Below are positions 17,111 through 24,236 of a stretch of 49,762 bases of DNA, piece after piece. The stretch is from Cryobacterium gelidum (lineage in GTDB: Bacteria; Actinomycetota; Actinomycetes; Actinomycetales; Microbacteriaceae), in assembly GCF_004403985.1 (NCBI RefSeq), contig NZ_SOHL01000022.1:1-49762 (forward strand), given 5' to 3'. Below the pieces are notes generated by a model. It searched no databases. It was not told where the DNA came from and worked only from the letters and a program-made list of their open reading frames with translations. The number at the start of each line of letters is the position of its first letter. Positions within the stretch are counted from its first letter, which is position 1. The position numbers and the translations under genes are program-made.

Positions 17111-17961
17111 GCGCCGATCTCCGTGCGCACCGCGAACAGCTCCGGAAAAAAGGTGAGCTCGAGGGCCTTCTGCAGAAAGGCCGCACCATTGGAGCCTCCG
17201 GTGCCGTGCTTCATCCCGATGACGCGCTGCACGGTTTTAAGATGGCGAAAGCGCCAGAGTTGAAAATTGTCTTCGAGGTCGACGAGCTCTTCACAGGCCT
17301 CATAGGCGGCCCAGTGCCCGCTGGCGTTCTCGTATATTCCGCGGAAGGTGCGCACAAGTTCGGGGTGGAATGTCCAGGCCTCGGTCACGTCGCGCTCGAG
17401 CACATCGTCAGGGATGTGGAAGCCGGCCCGGTGCAGGTAGTGCAGGAACTCGTCGTAGAGGCTGGGTGCTTCGAGCGTGGCGGTCAGCAGCGCGTGGGCC
17501 GGGGCATCCGCTTCGAAAACCGTGAGCATGCGGCGATTTTTGTTGCCGAGGGTGAACTCGACCGCGCGGTACTGGTAGGACTGGAAGCCGCTGGAGTTGC
17601 CGAGAAACTTGCGAAACTGGGCGTATTCGGTGGGGGTGAGGGTCGCGAGTACCGACCACTGCTCGGTGAGGGTGCGTTGAATGTGCTTGACCCGGGCGAT
17701 GCCCTTGAGGGCGGGCGCGAGCTGGTCCTGGCGCAGCGCCTCGATGGACGCTTGCAACTCGTGCAGCACGAGCTTGAGCCAGAGCTCGGTGGTCTGGTGT
17801 TGGATGATGAAGAGCAGTTCATCGTGGTGTTCCGGAACGCTGACCGGCTTCTGGGCATCGAGCAGCGTCGGCAGGTCGAGGTAGGAGCCGTAGCTCATCT
17901 TCTCTCGAAAATCGGTGACGATCTCGGGGTCGAACTCGCGGGTGTTGTTCTTGTGGGTCAT
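17107..17961 (-). CDS. kynA: Tryptophan 2,3-dioxygenase
   Basis: A 284-residue heme enzyme that opens tryptophan to N-formylkynurenine. Key residues are visible: His55 in FIIQHQTTELWLKL, the substrate-binding Arg117 in FRKFLGNSSGFQSYQYR, and the proximal heme ligand His240 in WRFRHLKTVQRVIG, followed by GTGGSNGAAFLQ. Length and order match bacterial TDO. First gene of a three-gene unit with four-base overlaps to the truncated amidohydrolase and, through it, to kynU. Divergent from a TetR regulator 96 bases away. Confidence 0.96.
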   Translation of the reverse strand: MTHKNNTREFDPEIVTDFREKMSYGSYLDLPTLLDAQKPVSVPEHHDELLFIIQHQTTELWLKLVLHELQASIEALRQDQLAPALKGIARVKHIQRTLTEQWSVLATLTPTEYAQFRKFLGNSSGFQSYQYRAVEFTLGNKNRRMLTVFEADAPAHALLTATLEAPSLYDEFLHYLHRAGFHIPDDVLERDVTEAWTFHPELVRTFRGIYENASGHWAAYEACEELVDLEDNFQLWRFRHLKTVQRVIGMKHGTGGSNGAAFLQKALELTFFPELFAVRTEIGA

Positions 17962-17995
17962 CGGGTTCCGTTCGGCTTGTTCAAATTGTGCGCAG

Positions 17996-18015
17996 GTTGC
18001 GGCGGTGGGCGCAAC
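17996..18015. promoter_or_regulatory. Inverted repeat between kynA and tetR
   Basis: GTTGCG-GCGGTGGG-CGCAAC is a perfect six-base inverted repeat. It lies in the short divergent region about 35 bases from kynA and 30 bases before the TetR -10 hexamer. It is a candidate operator for the TetR protein. Confidence 0.4.
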
Positions 18016-18044
18016 ACCGGGGCGAACCGTTCAGGTCAAAGTTC

Positions 18045-18050
18045 TAGACT
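18045..18050 (+). promoter_or_regulatory. -10 hexamer of leaderless tetR transcript
   Basis: TAGACT lies seven bases before the ATG at 18058, with no ribosome site between. Transcription would begin at or next to the start codon. Confidence 0.55.
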
Positions 18051-18057
18051 GGACCGC

Positions 18058-18774
18058 ATGACCTCGCCGACCCGAAAGCCCCAGGATGGCGTGCCAGCCC
18101 CGTCTGCACCCGAGAGGTCCCTGCCGCCATCCCGCCGCCGAGACGCCCGGCTGAACCGCGACCGTCTCATCGTCTCGGCTCGCGCCCTGTTGGCGCAGAA
18201 CGGAGTCGACGCCTCACTCGAGGCGATCGCACGTCAGGCCGAGGTCGGTGTGGCCACGCTGTACCGCAACTTTCCGACCCGGGATGACCTGGTGCGCACG
18301 CTGTATGACCTGTCGCTGGCGGAGCTGCACGCCGTGCGGGCCGAGATCGAGGCTGCGCCCACCTCCTGGGACGCTCTCGTCGTCTATACCGAACGGGTCG
18401 CCGAATGGCTCGTCGCGGATCCGTCTCTGCCGCCGATCCTGCGGCGCATGGCCCAGCTCGACCCGTCGGCGCGGCCAGCCGCTGAGTTCGACGGCTTCAT
18501 CGCGAGCCTTGTGGCCCGGGCGAAGAAGGACGGCACACTGCGATCGGACGTTGACGCGGTCGACCTCGCCGTGCTCGTCACCATGGTCGGGTCGCTCGGC
18601 AGCCTCGGCGCCGGCTATGCCGGCCAGTGGCGTCGTCAGCTGTCCATCGTTCTCGACGGCCTGCGCGCGGCCGACGCTCCCCGGCCCAAGCTGCCCGGTC
18701 GCCCGTTCAACGCTCGGGACTATCAAGCCACCGTGCACGGACTTACCCGGCGGGCAGCCCGCGCCGCCCGCTGA
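18058..18774 (+). CDS. TetR-family regulator, probable kyn operon repressor
   Basis: A 238-residue TetR protein. An Arg-rich disordered stretch of 30 residues precedes the HTH (SARALLAQNGVDASLEAIA, then VGVATLYRNFPTRDDLVRTL at about 62-82). The ligand domain contains LPPILRRMAQLDPSARPAAE and a C-terminal helix ending in Ala/Arg-rich residues. Divergent from kynA across 96 bases, it most likely controls the tryptophan catabolic operon; the effector is not known. The ATG fits a leaderless transcript. It converges with the VOC gene with only four bases between their stops. Confidence 0.85.
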   Translation: MTSPTRKPQDGVPAPSAPERSLPPSRRRDARLNRDRLIVSARALLAQNGVDASLEAIARQAEVGVATLYRNFPTRDDLVRTLYDLSLAELHAVRAEIEAAPTSWDALVVYTERVAEWLVADPSLPPILRRMAQLDPSARPAAEFDGFIASLVARAKKDGTLRSDVDAVDLAVLVTMVGSLGSLGAGYAGQWRRQLSIVLDGLRAADAPRPKLPGRPFNARDYQATVHGLTRRAARAAR

Positions 18775-18778
18775 CCGG

Positions 18779-19666
18779 TTACGGCGTCGCGATCGGTGTC
18801 GCAGCGTCAGCCGCGCGCACCAGGATGCGGTTGGACCACGGGTCCTCGAAGCTGAGGGTGTGCCCGTCGTGACGGGTGTCGACTTTGTAGTGGCTCATCC
18901 GCTCGTCGAGGGCACCGATGTCGTCGGTGCCGGGCACGATGATGCTGACCTGGCCGAGCCCCAGGGCTAGGCGGCCCTTGCCGCTGCCCGAGCTCTCCCA
19001 GGTGTTCATGGCCATGTGGTGGTGGTAGCCGCCGGCCGAGACGAACAGAGCGGAGGGGCCGAAGTTCGCGGTCGCCTCGAAGCCGAGACGGTTGACGTAG
19101 AATTCGCGAGCGCTCGCGACGTCTCCGACCGAGAGGTGCACGTGGCCGACGATGGCGTGACCGGCGGTCGGTGATTCTGGCCGCATATGCTCAGAAATGA
19201 ATGCGTTCGGGTCGAGAGAGAGCGAGGCCATTTCAACCTGGCCGTGGGACCAGCTCCAGAGGTCGCGGTCGCGGTCGCAGTACAACTCGATGCCGTTGCC
19301 CTCGGGGTCGGTGAAGTAGAAAGCCTGGCTGACCAGGTGGTCAGCGCTGCCGGTGAACGTTGGGGGGGATTTCGTGCCGATTGAGTAGACGGCGGCGGCG
19401 AGGCCGGCCTGCGTGTCGAACAGAATGGCCGTGTGGTACAGCCCGGCCGAGCCCGGTTCGGCGGTGCTGAGTTCGGGGGCGTGCTGGAGAATCACGAGCG
19501 GGGTTTGTCCTCGCCCGAGCACGGCGACCGGTCCGTCGTGGCTCTGTAACTCAAGCGTCACGACGTCGCGGTAATACGCGATCATGGCGTCGAGGTTGCC
19601 CACGCGCAGGGTCACCGCACCCATTCCGGTTTCGGCGGCCAGCAGGTCCTTCGCGGTAGGGGTCAC
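18779..19666 (-). CDS. VOC-family extradiol dioxygenase-like protein (CatE type)
   Basis: A 295-residue protein with two paired VOC modules. The first carries GAVTLRVGNLDAMIAYYRDV, LYHTAILFDT and FYFTDPEGNGIELYCDRDRD; the second has IVGHVHLSVGDVASAREFYV and GYHHHMAMNTWES. Metal ligands are visible as His in LYHTAI, His in VGHVHL and Glu in GIELYCD. The arrangement matches catechol-2,3-dioxygenase-like CatE proteins, which are often of unclear function. The start at GTG 19666 is an estimate: the frame is open well beyond, but upstream sequence is Arg-rich and looks non-coding. The ring substrate is unknown. Confidence 0.75.
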   Translation of the reverse strand: MTPTAKDLLAAETGMGAVTLRVGNLDAMIAYYRDVVTLELQSHDGPVAVLGRGQTPLVILQHAPELSTAEPGSAGLYHTAILFDTQAGLAAAVYSIGTKSPPTFTGSADHLVSQAFYFTDPEGNGIELYCDRDRDLWSWSHGQVEMASLSLDPNAFISEHMRPESPTAGHAIVGHVHLSVGDVASAREFYVNRLGFEATANFGPSALFVSAGGYHHHMAMNTWESSGSGKGRLALGLGQVSIIVPGTDDIGALDERMSHYKVDTRHDGHTLSFEDPWSNRILVRAADAATPIATP

Positions 19667-19760
19667 ACCAGAGGCAACTCGGGTGCCGCCCCTGCTATTC
19701 CGCGAGCCGGAGCGCATCCGTCGCCCGGCGCGCTGGCGGACACATCGGCCAGGCCGCGTG

Positions 19761-19818
19761 CAGCGATCCGCCGAGCACCCGACGGCGTACAGCGATCCGC
19801 CGAGCACCCGACGGCGTG
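19761..19818. repeat. 29-bp tandem direct repeat, two copies
   Basis: Two contiguous 29-base copies begin CAGCGATCCGCCGAGCACCC and end GACGGCGTA or GACGGCGTG. They differ only at the last base. A third copy begins with CAG and stops. It lies between the VOC gene and the purC terminus. Confidence 0.85.
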
Positions 19819-19826
19819 CAGGGAAG

Positions 19827-20777
19827 TCAGGCGCTGGTGAGGCGCTCGAGCAGTTCACGATAGCGGGCCGCGGTCTGCTCCACGATCTCGGCCGGCAGCT
19901 CGGGCGGGGCACCGGTACCGTCCCAGTGCGCGGCGAGCCAGTCGCGCACGATCTGCTTGTCGAAGCTCGCCATGCGCTCGTCGGGCGTCCTGCCGGTGTG
20001 CCAGGCGTCGGCGTCCCAGTACCGACTGGAGTCGCTCGTGAGCACCTCGTCGGCGAGCACGGTCATGCCGGTCTGCCGGTCGGCTCCGAATTCGAACTTG
20101 GTGTCGGCGAGAATGACGCCGGCCTTTTCTGCGATCGCTCCGGCGGTGGCGAAGAGGGTGAGGGAGAGGTCGCGGAGCTCGGCGGCAATGCCCGGCCCGA
20201 CGAGTTCGATCGTGCGCTCAAACGTGATGTTCTCGTCGTGCTCGCCCAGTGGAGCCTTCCACGCGGGGGTGTAGATGGGTTCCGGCAGGCGGTCGCCGTT
20301 CTGCAGGCCGGCCGGCAGTGCGATGCCGCACACCGACTGGGACTCGACGTATTCCTTCCAGCCGCTGCCCGTCAGGTACCCGCGCACAACGCACTCGATC
20401 GGGTACATGTCGAGGGTGCGGCAGAGCATTGCCCGGCCAGCGACGGGCGCGGGGATGAGCTCGCGCACGGTGCTGCCGACCTGTTCGTGATCGGCGACGA
20501 GGTGATTGGGGATGCCGGTCAACCGGTCGAACCACCACAGGCTGAGGGTCGTGAGCAGCTCGCCCTTGCCCGGGATGCCCGGCTCCAGCACATGGTCGAA
20601 CGCGCTCACTCGGTCGCTGGCGACCACGAGCACACGGGAGGCGCTCAGCAGGTCGGCCGAAGCATCCGTCGTCCCGTCGGTGGGTATATAGAGGTCCCGC
20701 ACCTTGCCCGAGTAGGCATGAAGCCATCCGGGCAGATCGCGGGCGACGGATGCTGTGGGCTGCGCGGATTCGGTCAC
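19827..20777 (-). CDS. purC: SAICAR synthase
   Basis: A 316-residue PurC that joins CAIR with aspartate using ATP to give SAICAR. Motifs are SGKVRDLY near residue 23, ASDRVSAFDHVLEPGIPGKG near 55, ECVVRGYLTGSGWKEY near 130, and ILADTKFEFG near 225 with DEVLTSDSSRYW following. The length fits the longer bacterial/yeast-type PurC. GTG 20777 has no ribosome site but has GAGAAT six bases upstream. It stands apart from purSQ and purD, flanked by unrelated genes. Confidence 0.96.
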   Translation of the reverse strand: MTESAQPTASVARDLPGWLHAYSGKVRDLYIPTDGTTDASADLLSASRVLVVASDRVSAFDHVLEPGIPGKGELLTTLSLWWFDRLTGIPNHLVADHEQVGSTVRELIPAPVAGRAMLCRTLDMYPIECVVRGYLTGSGWKEYVESQSVCGIALPAGLQNGDRLPEPIYTPAWKAPLGEHDENITFERTIELVGPGIAAELRDLSLTLFATAGAIAEKAGVILADTKFEFGADRQTGMTVLADEVLTSDSSRYWDADAWHTGRTPDERMASFDKQIVRDWLAAHWDGTGAPPELPAEIVEQTAARYRELLERLTSA

Positions 20778-20783
20778 GCTTGT

Positions 20784-20789
20784 ATTCTC
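20784..20789 (-). promoter_or_regulatory. -10 hexamer of leaderless purC transcript
   Basis: GAGAAT (nAnnnT pattern) is six bases before the GTG at 20777. Its position at the 3' end of the same-strand GntR gene means purC has its own promoter. Confidence 0.45.
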
Positions 20790-20791
20790 TC

Positions 20792-21493
20792 TTACTTCAG
20801 CAGGGCAACGTCGGAGACGAGCTCGATGTGCGAGAGCATCGCCGCGCTCGCGGCCGTGACGTCCTGCGCCCGGATCGCCGCGATGATCGTGCGGTGCGAG
20901 GCCAGGGACTGCTCGGGCCGGCCGGGCTGGGCCAGGGACTCCAATCTCGTTTCGAGAATCATCTCGGCTATGAACGTCATGAGCTGGGCCAGTACGGGGG
21001 AGTGGGCGGCGGCCGTGACGGCCTGGTGGAAGAGTTCGTCGCCGTGCGCGCCGCGGTCGCCGACCGCGATTTCCTCGGCCATGATCTGCACGGCGTTTTC
21101 GATCGCCGCCAGGTCGGCATCGGTTCGACGCAGCGCGGCGAGCTCGGCCAGCTTGACCTCAAGGGTGCTGCGGGCCTCGACGATTTCCGGCAGCCGGTTC
21201 CGGTGGGCGCGGAGTCCCTTGATCACCGTCGCGATGCTGGGCCGGTACACCAGCACGGCGCCGGTGCCGTGCTGAACATCGATGACTCCGAGTACCTCGA
21301 GGGCGACGAGCGCCTGCGCCAGGGTGGCGCGCGAGACGCCGAGACGTTCCGCGAGATCGCGCTCGGCGGGCAACAGGTCGCCGGGGCCCAGGTGAGCCGA
21401 CTCGATATAGGAGAGAAGCTGCGCCACGAGCTGTTCGTACAGCCGTGGTTTCGACACTCGCGACAGGGGCTGGGGTTCTAGTTCCTGGGCCAC
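20792..21493 (-). CDS. GntR/FadR-family regulator of the transporter/CoA-transferase cluster
   Basis: A 233-residue FadR-type GntR protein. The N-terminal winged HTH is LLPAERDLAERLGVSRATLA with VIDVQHGTGAVLV after it. The C-terminal FCD domain (about 100-230) carries its likely metal ligands in HGDELFHQAV, ASHRTIIAAI and LSHIELVSD. FCD regulators typically bind small carboxylates, and MatR of rhizobial malonate operons is a GntR protein. It is divergent from the MatC-like transporter gene with a palindrome between them. GTG 21493 has AGGAGG seven bases upstream. Confidence 0.88.
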   Translation of the reverse strand: MAQELEPQPLSRVSKPRLYEQLVAQLLSYIESAHLGPGDLLPAERDLAERLGVSRATLAQALVALEVLGVIDVQHGTGAVLVYRPSIATVIKGLRAHRNRLPEIVEARSTLEVKLAELAALRRTDADLAAIENAVQIMAEEIAVGDRGAHGDELFHQAVTAAAHSPVLAQLMTFIAEMILETRLESLAQPGRPEQSLASHRTIIAAIRAQDVTAASAAMLSHIELVSDVALLK

Positions 21494-21513
21494 GCGTGTG
21501 CCTCCTCATCGAA

Positions 21514-21533
21514 GTGTGACCCTAAGGGTACAC
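21514..21533. promoter_or_regulatory. Palindromic operator for GntR protein
   Basis: GTGTGACCCTAAGGGTACAC has arms that pair at nearly every position around AA. It lies 20 bases upstream of the GntR start and immediately before a TTGACA box (21539-21544). No convincing -10 was found at the right distance from that box. Its place suits a site that represses one or both divergent genes. Confidence 0.55.
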
Positions 21534-21620
21534 GGGCATTGACAAACTCACCTACTATCTAGGAGGCTAGTCCAGTGAGCCAATAGCCCACATTTTCGCT
21601 TGAATCATGGAGGAACAAGG

Positions 21621-22988
21621 ATGTCCGCTCCCATCATCTCGATCATCATCCTGGCGGTGATGTTTCTCACCGCCACGCTACTGCCCGTCAACATGGGGGC
21701 GCTGGCTTTCGTCGGTGCCTTCCTGCTCGGCGCCGTCTTCCTCGGCATGGAGACCACCGACATTCTCGCCAATTTTCCCGGCGGGCTCTTCCTGACACTC
21801 GTCGGGGTCACGTACCTCTTCGCGATCGCGCAGGGTAACGGCACGATCGACCTGCTCGTGCGCGGATCGGTTCGACTTGTCGGTGGACGGGTAGCGCTCA
21901 TCCCCTGGATCATGTTCATCATCACGGCCGTGATCACCGCCGTGGGTGCCCTGTCCCCGGCAGCGGTGGCCATCGTGGCACCGATCGCGCTCGGTTTCGC
22001 CCGCAAGTACAAGATCAGCCCACTTCTCATGGGCATGATGGTGATTCACGGAGCGCAGGGCGGCGGATTCTCGCCCATCGCCGTCTACGGCGTCATCGTC
22101 AACAGCCTCATCTCCACCACGGGACTCGACGCGAGCCCCACGGCGGTGTTCCTGTCGAGCCTCATCTTCAACTTCCTGATCGCCGTCGTGTTGTTCATCG
22201 TGCTCGGTGGCCGGGGGCTTCTCTCGAGCCGGGTCGGCCACTTCGTGGAGCAGGCAGCCGAAGCTCGGATGGCGGTCAGCGTGGGCTCCAGAGCCGGTGG
22301 CGACGTTGCGTTCAAGGGCTTCGGCTCCGGCATCTACGGCCCCCGCGACCCCGCCGGTGACGGCGCACAAGAGACGCCGAGCCGTGCAGAACGCATTCCT
22401 CAGCTGATCACCATCGCCGGCCTCATCGCCCTGGCCGTCATCGCGCTCGGCTTCAAGGTCGATGTCGGATTCGTGGCCATCACCATCGCCGTCATCCTCG
22501 CCCTGGTCTCGCCCGCAGCGCAGAAGGGTGCCGTCAACAAGATCAGCTGGTCGACCGTGCTGCTCATCTGCGGCATGCTCACCTTCGTGGGCGTACTCGA
22601 AGAGGCCGGCACCATCGAATACGTGTCGGATGCCGTAGCCAACCTGGGCATGCCCCTGCTGGCGGCGCTGCTGATTTGCTACATCGGCGCCATCGTCTCG
22701 GCGTTCGCCTCCTCGACCGCCATCCTGGCCGCCCTGATTCCACTCGCCGTGCCGTTCCTGGCCACCGGCGAAATCGGCGCGATCGGCGTGATCTGCGCCC
22801 TCGCCGTGGCATCGACCATCGTGGACGTGTCGCCGTTCTCCACGAACGGCGCTCTCGTGCTGGCCAACGCACCCGACGACGTCGACAAGGACCGCTTCTA
22901 CAAGCAGATCCTCGCCTACAGCGGCATCGTCGTGGTGGCCGGCCCCGCCATCGCCTGGGCCGTGCTGGTCCTGCCCGGCTGGTTGTAG
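21621..22988 (+). CDS. MatC-like dicarboxylate (malonate) transporter
   Basis: A 455-residue integral membrane protein with about 12 hydrophobic segments. The N-terminal part (IISIIILAVMFLTATLLPVN, LGMETTDILANFPGG, LFLTLVGVTYLFAIAQGNGT) fits the MatC_N domain of malonate/dicarboxylate carriers in the ion-transporter superfamily. A second half has ASSTAILAALIPLAVPFLA and VDVSPFSTNGALVLANAP, the SNP-like substrate loop. A hydrophilic loop of about 60 residues sits in the middle. ATG 21621 has GGAGG seven bases upstream. It is 38 bases before the CoA-transferase gene and so probably heads that operon. Malonate is an inference from the family and neighbours. Confidence 0.8.
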   Translation: MSAPIISIIILAVMFLTATLLPVNMGALAFVGAFLLGAVFLGMETTDILANFPGGLFLTLVGVTYLFAIAQGNGTIDLLVRGSVRLVGGRVALIPWIMFIITAVITAVGALSPAAVAIVAPIALGFARKYKISPLLMGMMVIHGAQGGGFSPIAVYGVIVNSLISTTGLDASPTAVFLSSLIFNFLIAVVLFIVLGGRGLLSSRVGHFVEQAAEARMAVSVGSRAGGDVAFKGFGSGIYGPRDPAGDGAQETPSRAERIPQLITIAGLIALAVIALGFKVDVGFVAITIAVILALVSPAAQKGAVNKISWSTVLLICGMLTFVGVLEEAGTIEYVSDAVANLGMPLLAALLICYIGAIVSAFASSTAILAALIPLAVPFLATGEIGAIGVICALAVASTIVDVSPFSTNGALVLANAPDDVDKDRFYKQILAYSGIVVVAGPAIAWAVLVLPGWL

Positions 22989-23026
22989 ACGCACACCGCA
23001 TACCGCAGATTGAAAGAGGACTGACT

Positions 23027-24235
23027 ATGAGCACGGACACCCAGACCCGAGCGCGAGGTCCACTCGAGGGCTATCTGGTCGTCGACCTGAGCCGTGCCCT
23101 CGCCGGGCCGCACGCGAGCATGATGCTCGCCGACCTCGGGGCACGCGTCATCAAGGTGGAGAATCCCGGAATGGGAGACGATACCCGGGGCTGGGGTCCG
23201 CCGTTCGTCGGTCCCGACGACAACCTGCAATCCACGTATTTCCTCTCCTGCAACCGCAACAAGGAGTCGATCGCCCTCGACCTGAAGAGCGACGACGGCC
23301 GCGCGGTGCTGCGCGACCTGCTGCTGCGCGCCGACGTGGTGGTCGAGAACTTCCGCCCGGGTGTCCTGGACCGCCTCGGATTCTCGCCCGAGGCGATGCA
23401 CGAGCTCAACCCGTCGCTCGTTATCCTCTCGATCACCGGTTTCGGCCACGACGGCCCCGAGTCGAGCCGCAGCGGCTACGACCAGATCCTGCAGGGCGAA
23501 GCCGGCCTCATGTCACTCACCGGATCCAGCCCCGACGACCCGCAGCGGGTAGGGGTACCGATCGCCGACCTGCTCTCGGGCATGTTTGGCGCCTTCGGGC
23601 TCCTCGCGGCCTTACTGCAGCGCGAGCGCACGGGGGAGGGACAGATTGTTCGTACCTCGCTTTTGGCCGCGCTCGTGGGAGTGCACGCCTTCCAGGGCAC
23701 CCGCGCCACGGTGGCGGGCGAGGTGCCAGAGGCCCAGGGCAACCACCATCCGTCGATCGCACCCTACGGCCTGTTCGCATGCCGCGACGGCAGCGTGCAG
23801 ATCAGCATCGGCAGTGAGAAGCTCTGGGCCACCTTCGCGGCCGAGTTCGGCCTCGATCCCGCCCAATCCGAGTGGGCCACCAACGCGCACCGCGTGCGCA
23901 ACCGGGACGGCCTCACTGCGGCGATAACGGATGCCTTCGCTCATTTCGATGCCGCTTTGTTGCTGCAGAAACTCGCGGAAGCCGGAATTCCGGCCGGGAA
24001 AGTGCGCTCATTGGATGAGGTCTATCAGTGGGACCAGGTGCTGTCACAGGGACTGTTGATCGACGTCGAGCATGACGTGCTCGGCAAGATCAGTCTCCCG
24101 GGCCCGCCACTGCGGTTCTTCGGACCCGCCGACACCGCCGAAACGACCAACACCACGCACTCTGCTCCGCCGGTGCTCAACCAGCACGGCACGGAGATAC
24201 GCGACTGGCTCAATCGCGCCGTGGAAGGGATCTAA
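23027..24235 (+). CDS. Class III (CaiB/BaiF) CoA-transferase
   Basis: A 402-residue family III CoA-transferase. Typical segments are VVDLSRALAGPHASMMLADL near 18-37, RNKESIALDLKS near 77, ENFRPGVLDRLGFS near 107, GFGHDGPESSRSGYDQILQG and the catalytic Asp181 in GVPIADLLSGMFGA. C-terminal HxPP-like ends are also present. It moves CoA from a donor acyl-CoA (often succinyl- or acetyl-CoA) to a carboxylic acid. ATG 23027 has GAGGA seven bases or so upstream. The next gene starts one base after its stop, so coupling is tight. Between a MatC-like carrier and a carboxyltransferase, the likely acceptor is the imported dicarboxylate, for example malonate. Confidence 0.85.
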   Translation: MSTDTQTRARGPLEGYLVVDLSRALAGPHASMMLADLGARVIKVENPGMGDDTRGWGPPFVGPDDNLQSTYFLSCNRNKESIALDLKSDDGRAVLRDLLLRADVVVENFRPGVLDRLGFSPEAMHELNPSLVILSITGFGHDGPESSRSGYDQILQGEAGLMSLTGSSPDDPQRVGVPIADLLSGMFGAFGLLAALLQRERTGEGQIVRTSLLAALVGVHAFQGTRATVAGEVPEAQGNHHPSIAPYGLFACRDGSVQISIGSEKLWATFAAEFGLDPAQSEWATNAHRVRNRDGLTAAITDAFAHFDAALLLQKLAEAGIPAGKVRSLDEVYQWDQVLSQGLLIDVEHDVLGKISLPGPPLRFFGPADTAETTNTTHSAPPVLNQHGTEIRDWLNRAVEGI

Positions 24236-24236
24236 C

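Noticed and set aside
21678..22994. 438-residue minus-strand frame opposite the MatC-like gene
   Set aside because: Highly charged, His/Asp/Arg-rich product with no family resemblance; it mirrors the codon pattern of the real gene.
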